Shown here piece by piece: positions 17,719 through 26,085 of a stretch of DNA of 64,000 nt (within the stretch, counting starts at the first letter, position 1; the number at the start of each line of letters is the position of its first letter). A program made the translations under genes and the position numbers. The DNA is from Alphaproteobacteria bacterium (GTDB lineage Bacteria > Pseudomonadota > Alphaproteobacteria > UBA8366 > Aestuariispiraceae): contig SPJV01000103.1 of assembly GCA_006844765.1 (NCBI GenBank), positions 21,620 to 85,619 of the forward strand, given 5' to 3'. The notes beneath the pieces are model-generated. The model was not told the origin of the DNA and did no database searches. It was given only the letters and a program-made list of their open reading frames with translations.

Positions 17719-18603
17719 ATGAGACACGCAAACCCAGAGGGAATCCTCACCCAAATCGCCGATGTGTATTCTGATCTTAGCCCGCGCCTGCGTCGGGCGG
17801 CAGAATATGTGCTCGACAATCCCAATGATGTCGGCGTGAATTCGATGCGCCAATTAGCAGAACGCGCAGAGATCACGCCCAATACACTTGTCCGGCTCGC
17901 TCGCGCCCTGGGGTTTGAGAATTACAATGAATTCCGCGAGCCCTTTGTGGAGACGCTGCGTACGGGAACCACGACCTATCCCGATAGAGCCCGCTGGCTG
18001 CAATCGCTCGCCCAGGGTGGAAGTCACGGTGACCTATATAGCCAGATGGCCGCGGCAACGCTGGAGAATGCCGAACAGCTTTTTGCCGGCACCGATGCGG
18101 ATCAGGTAAAAGAAGTGGCGGATATGATCGTCGCCTCCCGCACCACCTATGTTCTGGGGGTCGGCGCGGCTCATTCCTTGAGCCATATGTTCTGGTATCT
18201 GGGCCGCATGGCGCTCGATAATCTGGTTCATATACCCAGACAGGGAAACCTGCCCATCGATGACATTGCGCGGATCGGTCCTGAAGACATCTTGCTGGCC
18301 ATGACGTTTACGCCCTATCGCGCCGATGTTGTGGCGGCTGCGAAACTTGCCAAGCGACGGGGTGCCAAAATTGTGGCAATCACAGACAGCCGCGCCTCCC
18401 CCCTTGCCATGATGGCGGACCGGGCCTTCGTCGCGCCGACGCGCAGCCCGCATTTCTTTCCAAGCCAGCTGGCCGCCTTCACAATCCTGGAGACGCTCAT
18501 CGCTTTCGTTATCGCGGATGCCGGCCCCGATGTGATTGAGAATATCGAGAGTTTTCATGCGACCCGATATGACATCGGGGTCTATGTCTCTGAAGATGAC
18601 TAA
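17719..18603 (+). CDS. MurR/RpiR-family transcriptional regulator
   Basis: 294-residue regulator with an N-terminal RpiR helix-turn-helix (LSPRLRRAAEYVLDNPNDVG, then MRQLAERAEITPNTLVRLAR, about 15-75) and a C-terminal SIS domain (about 120-265: YVLGVGAAHSLSHMFWYLGR, ILLAMTFTPYRADVVAAAKL, IVAITDSRASPLA). SIS domains normally sense phosphosugars, but RpiR proteins also control amine and betaine catabolism. It diverges from the demethylase operon and points at the Rieske gene, so it is the obvious local regulator. The ligand is unknown. Confidence 0.9.
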   Translation: MRHANPEGILTQIADVYSDLSPRLRRAAEYVLDNPNDVGVNSMRQLAERAEITPNTLVRLARALGFENYNEFREPFVETLRTGTTTYPDRARWLQSLAQGGSHGDLYSQMAAATLENAEQLFAGTDADQVKEVADMIVASRTTYVLGVGAAHSLSHMFWYLGRMALDNLVHIPRQGNLPIDDIARIGPEDILLAMTFTPYRADVVAAAKLAKRRGAKIVAITDSRASPLAMMADRAFVAPTRSPHFFPSQLAAFTILETLIAFVIADAGPDVIENIESFHATRYDIGVYVSEDD

Positions 18604-18799
18604 AGACAGTTCAAGTTTCGATTTTTTCTAAGCATCAGATCGAAGATTTTCATTTGATCGGTTCATAACTTCCAAGTAAGAGGGTTTTTGGTACAAACGT
18701 TCCAATCACTGCACAGACCGGCGAAACCCGGCAGCTCAGTTCGTTATCAAACAATAGCGCTTACACTCAGACACGACATCGCTGAGAAGGAATAAGATC
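18604..18799 (+). promoter_or_regulatory. upstream region of Rieske gene with second operator-like site
   Basis: This 196-base AT-rich gap contains TTTTTGGTACA at 18685-18695, the reverse complement of the 11-mer in the divergent promoter about 1 kb to the left. It lies about 105 bases before the Rieske start, where an operator would be expected. No gene is visible here. Confidence 0.45.
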
Positions 18800-19909
18800 A
18801 TGGAACTGACAGCCGACGACGCCCGCAAATCACAGGACCCGATCTGCGCCCTGCCCGGTCGCTACTACACCGACCCGGATTTGTATGAGCTGGAGAAGGA
18901 CAAAATCTTTGCAAAGACGTGGCAGTTTGCCGGTCACATCTCGCAGCTCAGTCGCAAAGGGGCCTATTTCAGTTTCCGCATTGCCGACGAAGAATTGTTC
19001 TGCGTTCGTGGGAAGGACGAGGAAATTCGTGCCTTCTACAATGTCTGTCAGCACCGCGCCCACCAGGTGGTTCAAGGCGAAGGCGTTGCCAGACTTTTGG
19101 TCTGCCCCTATCACGCCTGGAGCTACGAGTTGGATGGTCGCCTCAAGAAGGCACCGAATGACGATAAAGTGCCGGGGTTCGACCGGTCCAAGATCTGCCT
19201 GACTGAAGTGCGTGTTGAGGAATTCAACGGTTTTATCTTCGTTAACCTGGATCCCGATGCAAAGCCGATGGACGATTGGTATCCGGGCGCGCGGGAAGAG
19301 CTTCGCGCTTATGTCCCGAATATCGATGATCTGGCACCGGCGCTCTGGACCCATGCGGAAGAAGACTGCAATTGGAAGGTCTCCGTCGAAAATTACTCAG
19401 AATGCTATCATTGCAAACTGAACCATCCGACTTTCGCAACGGGCGTGGTAAAACCAGAGACGTATAACATCATGCCGCAAGGACATTGCCTCCGTCATAC
19501 GACGGTGTCCGCCAATCTGGACCGCATGACCTATCCGATCGACCCAAACGCGAATGAGCATGCGGGGGACTATGGTTCCTGGTTCCTGTGGCCGACGATC
19601 TCGTTCCAGGTCTATCCCGGTAATGTGTTGAACACCTATCATTGGGAGCCGACCGGCGTCGATACCGTGACGGCTTGGCGTGGTTGGCACACGCCGCATG
19701 GCGATGCATTGGATCACATCACCCAGCTGGCTCAACAGGACTATGACACCACCGTTGTGGAAGACATCCGTCTGGTTAACTCGGTCCAGAAAGGATTGAA
19801 GAGCAGAGGCTATGTGCCGGGGCCGCTGGTTTTGGATCCTGAATTCGGCGTCAACAGCGAGCATTCCATCCGCGCCATCCATGATTGGGTGCGAAAAGCG
19901 ATGGGATAA
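18800..19909 (+). CDS. Rieske oxygenase of the quaternary-amine (CntA / stachydrine demethylase) type
   Basis: 369-residue Rieske oxygenase component. Rieske ligands are Cys83-His85 (VCQHRAHQVV) and Cys102-His105 (VCPYHAWSYE). The catalytic iron site is in VENYSECYHCKLNHP: His204 and His209, with Glu201 where most Rieske oxygenases have the bridging Asp. A glutamate there is a known mark of the carnitine monooxygenase (CntA/YeaW) group. Overall size and N-terminus also match proline-betaine demethylase Stc2 and glycine-betaine demethylase GbcA. The likely reaction is oxidative N-demethylation or C-N cleavage of a quaternary ammonium compound. No reductase partner is adjacent. Substrate inferred from context. 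Confidence 0.87.
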   Translation: MELTADDARKSQDPICALPGRYYTDPDLYELEKDKIFAKTWQFAGHISQLSRKGAYFSFRIADEELFCVRGKDEEIRAFYNVCQHRAHQVVQGEGVARLLVCPYHAWSYELDGRLKKAPNDDKVPGFDRSKICLTEVRVEEFNGFIFVNLDPDAKPMDDWYPGAREELRAYVPNIDDLAPALWTHAEEDCNWKVSVENYSECYHCKLNHPTFATGVVKPETYNIMPQGHCLRHTTVSANLDRMTYPIDPNANEHAGDYGSWFLWPTISFQVYPGNVLNTYHWEPTGVDTVTAWRGWHTPHGDALDHITQLAQQDYDTTVVEDIRLVNSVQKGLKSRGYVPGPLVLDPEFGVNSEHSIRAIHDWVRKAMG

Positions 19910-20043
19910 TTGCTTGTATCGCAGAGATAAGGTTGTTCTCCACTGAGATCCTGAGTTAGATAGTTAATCCTGCAAGACAATTTGTTAACTGCATGGGTGT
20001 TTAATGTAGGCCGCGCAGCGACATCATCAGGGGCAACTCAGAT

Positions 20044-20604
20044 ATGCAAGAAGCAGCCGAGCTTTTTGGCGACGATCCAATCTTGATGGAGGGCTATAAT
20101 TATTGGCTCTTCTGCAAAGGTGCAGAGCGCCTTCCCCGCGCCTCGCAAATTGATCCATTGGACATCCCGCCGCGGATTTTCCCAAACATCCTTCTGGTGG
20201 ACTATCTTAAAGATCGAATTGGCATTCGCTATCGATTGATTGGCCAGGAAACCGTCGACCGTTGGGGCGGTGAGAGCTTCGCAGGCAAGTATTCTCATGA
20301 CCAGTATTCCGGTAGTTACCGGGACTTCCTCGAAGGTGCTTACGAACAATCCCGCGCACTTGAGCGCCCGATCTATACGGAGAGCGCCTTCCGGTGGGAC
20401 ACAGGCGGCACGTCCCACACCCGGCGCCTCATGTTACCTTACGCAGATGACGCACTAGAAGAAGTAACACGGAACCTTTGTATTCAGGTTTGGCCCGGCG
20501 GGGTTGCACCGGACGGTGGCGCTTTTACCGGGGTTGTCGTTGATGCCTCCCCCGACGTTGACCATATCGGGCCAAGGCAGGTCGGGCCAAGGCAGGTCGG
20601 GTAA
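20044..20604 (+). CDS. PAS_5-type protein, copy 1, with repeat-generated tail
   Basis: 186-residue cytoplasmic protein of the PAS_5 family that is frequent in Rhodospirillales, a sensor-like fold without an output domain. Visible landmarks are YWLFCKGAERLPRASQIDP, FRLIGQ-like YRLIGQETVDRWGG, YSGSYRDFLEGAYEQ and SAFRWDTGGTSHTRRLMLP. A paralogue follows 182 bases later and matches over the whole length at roughly half the residues. The last eleven residues (GPRQVGPRQVG) are encoded by a 15-base tandem repeat, and the stop falls inside the third unit. Function unknown; position between the Rieske and DmdA-like genes suggests a role in that pathway's control. Confidence 0.78.
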   Translation: MQEAAELFGDDPILMEGYNYWLFCKGAERLPRASQIDPLDIPPRIFPNILLVDYLKDRIGIRYRLIGQETVDRWGGESFAGKYSHDQYSGSYRDFLEGAYEQSRALERPIYTESAFRWDTGGTSHTRRLMLPYADDALEEVTRNLCIQVWPGGVAPDGGAFTGVVVDASPDVDHIGPRQVGPRQVG

Positions 20605-20642
20605 AGGCAGGATGGGCCTGAGCAGAAAGGCCAGAGCAGGAT
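20569..20642 (+). repeat. 15-bp tandem repeat across the stop codon of PAS_5 copy 1
   Basis: Two perfect units GGGCCAAGGCAGGTC (20569-20583, 20584-20598) are followed by three decaying units (20599-20613, 20614-20628, 20629-20642). The unit length is a multiple of three, so the first two add five codons each; a CC-to-TA difference in the third creates the TAA stop. The degeneracy gradient is typical of replication slippage. Confidence 0.85.
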
Positions 20643-20786
20643 GGGGACACCCCAAAAACTTGAAAACATCCGCGTGGAACCGTTTAATATGCTGATTCCA
20701 TCCACTACCTCGTTCTAAGAGGTCGGATGACTGGGGAAAATTCATAACAGCGGAAGAAGAAACCGCTGTATTGGGGCGGTATTAGA

Positions 20787-21344
20787 ATGCATCAAGCGAC
20801 CGAGCTATTCGGGGATGACGATGTTTTAATGGCTGGATACCGATACTGGACTGGCCTCACCGGCGAGAATGATGTTCCCCGCGCATCCAAGATCGATCCG
20901 ATTAATATTCCCGCGAGCATATTTCCCAATGTTGTCCTTGCGAATTATTTGGATGACGAACCTGGAGTCCATTTCCGCATCATCGGCCAGAATATGGTTG
21001 ATCGCTGGGGCTCGAGTTTCTCGGGCAAGACATCGCGTGACGTGTTTAGCGGAAGTTATCGTGACTTCCTTGAGAATGCCTTCGAACAGGCCCGTGTGCA
21101 TCGCTGCCCAATCTATTCCGAAAGTGCATTTCGTTGGGATAAAAGGGGCGCCTCCCTTACCAGAAGGCTGATGATGCCTTTTGCTGACGATGCATTGGAA
21201 AAAATCACACGCGTCATCGTTGTTCAGGTTTGGCCCGGGGGCGTAACCCATGACAGGGATACTTTCTCTCACGTTGTTTCCAGCCCCACATCAGACTTTA
21301 AACACAGCATTCCAAAATGCGTTGTAGGGCTTCCTGCTGCTTGA
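20787..21344 (+). CDS. PAS_5-type protein, copy 2
   Basis: 185-residue paralogue of the preceding gene. Shared blocks include ELFGDDDVLMAGYRYW, VPRASKIDPINIP, FRIIGQNMVDRWGSSFSGK, FSGSYRDFLENAFEQAR and SAFRWDKRGASLTRRLMMPFADDALEKITR. It lacks the repeat-encoded tail of copy 1 and ends in a different, probably disordered tail (SHVVSSPTSDFKHSIPK). The two copies arose by tandem duplication and have diverged. The conserved core predicts a small-molecule or heme-type PAS pocket, but no ligand residue can be named. Function unknown. Confidence 0.78.
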   Translation: MHQATELFGDDDVLMAGYRYWTGLTGENDVPRASKIDPINIPASIFPNVVLANYLDDEPGVHFRIIGQNMVDRWGSSFSGKTSRDVFSGSYRDFLENAFEQARVHRCPIYSESAFRWDKRGASLTRRLMMPFADDALEKITRVIVVQVWPGGVTHDRDTFSHVVSSPTSDFKHSIPKCVVGLPAA

Positions 21345-21432
21345 CGCTTGGCGCCTATAGCGCTATCGGACAATCATCCATTTTCATACAATTCGAAACC
21401 CCGGCGCGACCGGGCAGATTGGGAGCGAACGC

Positions 21433-22554
21433 ATGTCCTATCAAATCCATATCGGTCCGAATATCCGGAAATCCCCTTTCTTCGAATCAACTGTCAAGGC
21501 AGGCGTAAAGGGGTTCTCAGTCTATAATCATATGTACATGCCAGGTAATTTCGGCGCGCCAGAGGCTGAGCTTGATCGCCTCATGAATGGCGTGGCTATG
21601 TGGGATGTGGGCGGTGAACGACAGGTAGAAGTCTCCGGACCGGATGCGTTTGAACTGGTGCAGTATTTGTGCACGCGCGACCTCTCCAAAACAAAGCCAG
21701 GCCAGGGCTATTACGTGCCTTTGTGCAATCGGAATGGTCTGCTGATCAACGACCCTGTGCTATTGAAGCATGATGAAAACCGGTATTGGTTCTCCATCGC
21801 TGACAGTGACATTGCGCTTTGGGCCGATGCGATCGCTGGCGAGCGTGGCCTTGATGTCCGGGTATTCGAGCCGGATGCTTCCCCCCTCGCTGTTCAAGGC
21901 CCGAAAGCAGGCGACGTCATCGCCTCGATGTTTGGCGATTGGGTCAATGATCTGCGCTACTTTGGATTCCGAGAAACAGAGATAAAGGGCATTCCGCTCA
22001 TTCTCGCCCGCTCCGGCTGGTCCAAACAAGGCGGCTTCGAGCTCTACTTGATGGATGAGACGCGCGGAACAGATCTCTGGGATCTGGTTGCAGAGGCTGG
22101 GGCGCCTTATGACATCGGTCCCGGCTCACCGAGCGATAAGGAACGCCTTGAAAGCGACCTCGTCTCCTATGGTGCCGATGCGCGCCTTCAATCCAGCCCG
22201 GCCAACCCATTTGAGATGGGCTTGGGCAAATATGTCCACTTGGACCGGGGCGGCGACTTCATCGGGCGCGACGCTTTGATGAAGATTGAGGCCGAAGGCA
22301 TTAAGCGGCGACGGGTCGGGTTCTTCGTTGATGGGGCTCGGATGGACGGAAACGAACAGCCCCTTCCCATCATGAAGGACGGACAGGCCGTCGGTATCCT
22401 GTCAGATTTCAGCCATTCCATAAGGTTGGGACGCAACATCGGCGTCGGCCTGTTAAGCAATGAGGTCGCAGATGACGCCGAAGGTCTGACAGTCAACTTT
22501 GGCGATGACAAACGCGCCATTTCTGTCGCCGAATTGCCCTTCATTGGCCGGTGA
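21433..22554 (+). CDS. DmdA-like GcvT-family demethylase
   Basis: 373-residue stand-alone GcvT-fold protein, expected to move a methyl or methylene group to tetrahydrofolate. It resembles dimethylsulfoniopropionate demethylase DmdA over its length: FSVYNHMYMP near the start, RQVEVSGPDAFELVQYL, TRDLSKTKPGQGYYVPL, INDPVLLK, WFSIADSDIALWA, ASPLAVQGPKAGDV, ARSGWSKQGGFELYL and NPFEMGLGKYVHLD. DmdA-like relatives with other substrates are common, and this one sits in a betaine cluster next to a Rieske demethylase, so a betaine or N-methyl substrate is as likely as DMSP. No DmdB/C/D genes are beside it. A strong hairpin terminator follows. Confidence 0.82.
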   Translation: MSYQIHIGPNIRKSPFFESTVKAGVKGFSVYNHMYMPGNFGAPEAELDRLMNGVAMWDVGGERQVEVSGPDAFELVQYLCTRDLSKTKPGQGYYVPLCNRNGLLINDPVLLKHDENRYWFSIADSDIALWADAIAGERGLDVRVFEPDASPLAVQGPKAGDVIASMFGDWVNDLRYFGFRETEIKGIPLILARSGWSKQGGFELYLMDETRGTDLWDLVAEAGAPYDIGPGSPSDKERLESDLVSYGADARLQSSPANPFEMGLGKYVHLDRGGDFIGRDALMKIEAEGIKRRRVGFFVDGARMDGNEQPLPIMKDGQAVGILSDFSHSIRLGRNIGVGLLSNEVADDAEGLTVNFGDDKRAISVAELPFIGR

Positions 22555-22614
22555 TTTTCCGCCGTCATTGTTGACGAATTATTCATCTCTTCACACTAGA
22601 GTTCGATGATGGAT

Positions 22615-22661
22615 GATCGCCACGGTCGAGAACATCACGTTTTCGGCCGGGCGATCTTTTT
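22615..22661 (+). terminator. rho-independent terminator after the DmdA-like gene
   Basis: GATCGCC (22615-22621) pairs with GGCGATC (22650-22656). Inside it CGGTCGA (22623-22629) pairs with TCGGCCG (22643-22649) with one G-T pair, leaving a bulged A and a 13-base loop. Five T residues follow. Position and structure fit an intrinsic terminator closing the transcript. Confidence 0.8.
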
Positions 22662-22694
22662 CCAACAGGACAAATCGTCCCGTTAGGAGCCGTC

Positions 22695-23933
22695 ATGCGG
22701 TATGCCGAGTTACGCGATCTTTCGGAAGTTGGGCCATCAATGCCGCCTGCGGAGATTGATGCACGGGTTCGCCGCACGATTGAATTAATGAAATCCAGCA
22801 TTACGCCGGCCTGCCTTGGCGTTGGCAATGCAATGATAGCGAATATCGCGCAGACCGTCGGCGCCCTGAACAATTCAACGAACCCAGCCGCAGCGCCCCT
22901 CGCCAAAGCAATTGATACCGATATCCTCCCGCTCTTATCAATTGAGCTGGATGACTATGAATACGCGCGAGAGGAAGCCATTCTGGCTGGAATACTAGCC
23001 GGCCGATACAATCAGAACCTGGCGATTTTCCGCCAACGCACCCCCGATCAATGGCCAAACCCCTGGCCGATCCCCTGCTTTCTTGAACCGGCATTTGGGA
23101 GCGCCATTGAGCGGATGATCCGCTACATCCTAAGTAAGCTCGCCCGTCGCCGTCGGAGTGAAATCAATTACTACGAACCGATTAGAGCAGCCCTTGATGA
23201 TGCGGCCTCACTTGAGCGCCTATCAAAGAAGATTGAACCAGAGGTTCAGGAATATTTCATGCAATTGATCACGCCGCTTCGGGGGTCAGACAGCGATATT
23301 GCAATGGCTGCAAAGGAGATTGTCGCCAAGCACGCGCATGATCGCGGGTACCATTTTTATTCTGCTCTGGGACTCGATTTCCTGATAAGCCTTTTCACGA
23401 CCGAACCAGAGACGATTTCCGAATGCCTGGACAAGATCAGAACAGCAGTGACGCAAAGCGACCATTCAGACCAGATTGTTAGAACCCTCGACGACCTCAA
23501 GGAAGAAACCGACAACCTGATCCTGGATGCTCTTATTCTTGCATCATTCTACAGCGCCAATGCCACCGGTCGCCCACGCTATGAAGCAATCCACAGCACC
23601 TTAATCGGCAGCAGTCGAATCGTCGAAGTTCTGATAGAAATGCGCCCAATCCTCTATGGAGAACTATGCCGCGTTCCCATGAACCTTCTGGACCAGTTTA
23701 TCGAGAACTTTCTGGATTCGGATAAAGAGGCAGAGGCGGAGCGGATGTTCCGGGCCTTAATTGATTCTCTGGGCATCCTGAACGCCGTCACATTCGAAAC
23801 CTTGTTCAAGCAATTGGCAAAACGGGCTTCTGAGTGCAAGGGATTGAGGCAACTGGCCGATTGGATGAAAGAAGGCGCACCACCGGATAGACGGCCCTCC
23901 TTCGGCTCGGCGCTGATGGCACGGCCGACCTGA
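22695..23933 (+). CDS. hypothetical protein, mostly helical
   Basis: 412 residues that I cannot assign to a family. There is no signal peptide and no convincing membrane span. The sequence reads as predominantly alpha-helical and soluble, with many charged heptad-like stretches (for example DDLKEETDNLILDALILAS and DSDKEAEAERMFRALID) reminiscent of helical-repeat scaffolds. An Arg-rich patch (LARRRRSEINYY, about 150-160) could contact nucleic acid or membrane. Codon use and composition look native and the frame is long and clean, so it is a real gene. It stands alone between a terminator and the Tad-like genes. Confidence 0.7.
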   Translation: MRYAELRDLSEVGPSMPPAEIDARVRRTIELMKSSITPACLGVGNAMIANIAQTVGALNNSTNPAAAPLAKAIDTDILPLLSIELDDYEYAREEAILAGILAGRYNQNLAIFRQRTPDQWPNPWPIPCFLEPAFGSAIERMIRYILSKLARRRRSEINYYEPIRAALDDAASLERLSKKIEPEVQEYFMQLITPLRGSDSDIAMAAKEIVAKHAHDRGYHFYSALGLDFLISLFTTEPETISECLDKIRTAVTQSDHSDQIVRTLDDLKEETDNLILDALILASFYSANATGRPRYEAIHSTLIGSSRIVEVLIEMRPILYGELCRVPMNLLDQFIENFLDSDKEAEAERMFRALIDSLGILNAVTFETLFKQLAKRASECKGLRQLADWMKEGAPPDRRPSFGSALMARPT

Positions 23934-24064
23934 TCTGCCTATTCCTCTTTGAAAAAGTATCCGGCATTTTCGGAGAATTATCCGATACTGCATTCTAATT
24001 TAAAGATTTTTCCCGATTGATTGTCATTCACGAAGCAGCGGCCTCTATTTAGTCTACACTTGTT

Positions 24065-25510
24065 ATGACTAAGATTGATGTGGTGACAAAAGCGATCGGT
24101 CCGCGGCGCGGCGCTGTTGAGCGATTCGTAATGGAGACACGGGGGAGCATGCTGCCCTTGGCTGCGGCATCTATGCTTAGCCTTGCGGGTTTCATTGGGA
24201 TCGCCATTGATGGCGCCCGCATGATCCACGCCCGCGATGTCCTGCAGAAGGCGGTAGATTCCGGTGGCTTGGCCGCCGGTCATGCAGCGGAACTCTCGGA
24301 CATGACCGGGGATGGCCGCGCCTTCTTTGATGCTAACATCGCTGCGGGTCAGGCAGGACTGATTGATCCGACACTTGAAATGACGATCTCGGCCGACAAC
24401 AGCGTGATATCGCTTTCAGCCTCAGCCCAGGTCGATACGAGTTTCATGCGGTTGTTTGGTTTTGGCCGTGTCACGGTCTCCGCCGAGGCTGAGGTCACCC
24501 GAGAGACCAGAGGCATGGAGCTGGCGCTGGTGATGGACAACACCGGTTCGATGCGATCCGGCGGCAAGATCAGCGCCATGCGGAATGCCGCTCATGATCT
24601 CATCGACATCGTCTTTGGATCGGATGAGACCAATCCCAACCTTTGGGTCTCGCTGATCCCCTATACCGCAATGGTCAACATCGGCGCTGATAAGTCCGCA
24701 TGGCTGACTGCGGGCGGTATTAGCGACGTGAGCGGCTCAACCTACGATCCAACAAGCTGGAAGGGCTGTGTAATGGCCCGTGCCGGTTCCGCTGACAGAA
24801 CCGACGAGACACCGGACTTCGCGCCCTTCACGCCGATGTTCTGGGCCGATGCCGTCGATAATGATTGGATCGGAGACGACAGCGCTTTTGACCTGGATGA
24901 AAGCAATGCCGCCCAAAACAACGGACGGGGACCAAACCTCGGTTGCGGCCCCGCAATCACGCCGCTGACGGCGTCAAAGACAACGGTCGTCGTCGCCATC
25001 GATGAAATGCAACCCTGGCACAGAGGCGGCACAACATCCAATCTAGGCCTTGTCTGGGGATGGCGGAGCCTGTCGCCTGTCTGGCGCGGGTTGTGGGGCG
25101 GGGCGACACCAAACGCCCTCCCCCTCGCCTATGACGAGCCGTTCATGGACAAGGTCATTGTCGTCCTGACGGATGGGCAGAACCAGTTCTTCGACTATCA
25201 AGGGGGCGGACCGGATGGGTCGGACTATACCGCCTATGACCGGCTCAACATCTTCGGCTTTTCAAGCTTGAACAGCGCCCGCGCCGAGATTGATAGCCGT
25301 TTCGCAAGCCTGTGCGAGGCGATCAAGACGACTGGTATCATCATCTATGCCATCACCTTCGGCAGCACACCGAACAGCAGTACCCAATCGCTCTACCGCA
25401 CCTGTGCCAGCAATGAGAGTTTCTATCACCACGCGCCGAACAATGACGAACTCCAATCCGTCTTCCAGACCATAGGCCGGCAACTCAGCAATTTGAGGCT
25501 GTCGCAATGA
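24065..25510 (+). CDS. TadG-like protein with von Willebrand factor A domain
   Basis: 481 residues. An N-terminal pilin-type segment (GSMLPLAAASMLSLAGFIGIAIDGARMI, hydrophobic about 31-50) anchors the protein in the membrane. A VWA domain follows from about 150 with a MIDAS motif DNTGSM (Asp158, Thr160, Ser162) and VIVVLTDGQNQ later on. This is the TadG/Flp-pilus minor protein architecture, and the domain would face the periplasm or cell surface. It heads a three-gene set whose members overlap by a few bases. No tad secretion ATPase (tadA), rcpA or flp is in the window, so the export machinery must be elsewhere. Confidence 0.83.
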   Translation: MTKIDVVTKAIGPRRGAVERFVMETRGSMLPLAAASMLSLAGFIGIAIDGARMIHARDVLQKAVDSGGLAAGHAAELSDMTGDGRAFFDANIAAGQAGLIDPTLEMTISADNSVISLSASAQVDTSFMRLFGFGRVTVSAEAEVTRETRGMELALVMDNTGSMRSGGKISAMRNAAHDLIDIVFGSDETNPNLWVSLIPYTAMVNIGADKSAWLTAGGISDVSGSTYDPTSWKGCVMARAGSADRTDETPDFAPFTPMFWADAVDNDWIGDDSAFDLDESNAAQNNGRGPNLGCGPAITPLTASKTTVVVAIDEMQPWHRGGTTSNLGLVWGWRSLSPVWRGLWGGATPNALPLAYDEPFMDKVIVVLTDGQNQFFDYQGGGPDGSDYTAYDRLNIFGFSSLNSARAEIDSRFASLCEAIKTTGIIIYAITFGSTPNSSTQSLYRTCASNESFYHHAPNNDELQSVFQTIGRQLSNLRLSQ

Positions 25511-26085
25511 GGCCTCAATCATCCAAGACCTGGCCAATTGCGCGCTTCTTTCGTGGGAATCAGGGAAGCGCCGCGATGGAGTTCGGACTTGTCCTGCCCG
25601 CCTTCCTCAGCCTCGTCATCGGTGTGATCGAGGTCGCAAACCTGTTCTTCGTCAATTCCGCACTTGAGAACGCGGTCCTTCACGCCTCTCGCTACGGCAT
25701 AACCGGCTCAGAAACATCAGGAGCAAGCGCGACGCGCCTGGATCGGGTGCGTGAGATTGTTGAACGCCAGACTTTCGGCCATGTCGACCCAGACACTCTC
25801 GACATTGAAACTCTGGTCTTCGAGCAATTCTCCGATATCGGACAACCGGAACCCTTCGCTGATGAGAATGCCAATGGCCAATATGATCCGGGCGAAGAAT
25901 TCTCAGACGTGAACGGCAATGGGCAATGGGATGCGGATATGGGGCTCGCAGGCTTGGGCAATGCCGGTGACATCGTGCTCTACCGCATCACCTATGCCCC
26001 GCCGAGCCTGACCGGCTTCGCCGATTGGGCGACAAGCACCGTCACCTTGGTCGCAACCCTGGCCGTCCGCAATGAGCCTTTTTGA
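25507..26085 (+). CDS. TadE-like protein with two calcium-loop-like motifs
   Basis: 192-residue TadE-type pseudopilin-like protein. After a short basic leader comes EFGLVLPAFLSLVIGVIEVANLFF (about 25-48), the TadE hydrophobic signature with Glu25 near its start. Between residues 119 and 145 are two Asp/Asn/Gly loops, DENANGQYDPGE and DVNGNGQWDADM, spaced 15 residues apart, resembling EF-hand or dockerin-type calcium loops and unusual for TadE proteins. The start overlaps the upstream stop (ATGA) and the end overlaps the next gene by 14 bases, so the three are one unit. Confidence 0.82.
   Translation: MRPQSSKTWPIARFFRGNQGSAAMEFGLVLPAFLSLVIGVIEVANLFFVNSALENAVLHASRYGITGSETSGASATRLDRVREIVERQTFGHVDPDTLDIETLVFEQFSDIGQPEPFADENANGQYDPGEEFSDVNGNGQWDADMGLAGLGNAGDIVLYRITYAPPSLTGFADWATSTVTLVATLAVRNEPF

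Noticed and set aside
23956..23989. Hairpin AGTATCCGG...CCGATACT after the helical hypothetical gene
   Set aside because: A bulged stem with a 17-base loop and no T-tract; could help end transcription but does not meet the usual pattern of an intrinsic terminator.
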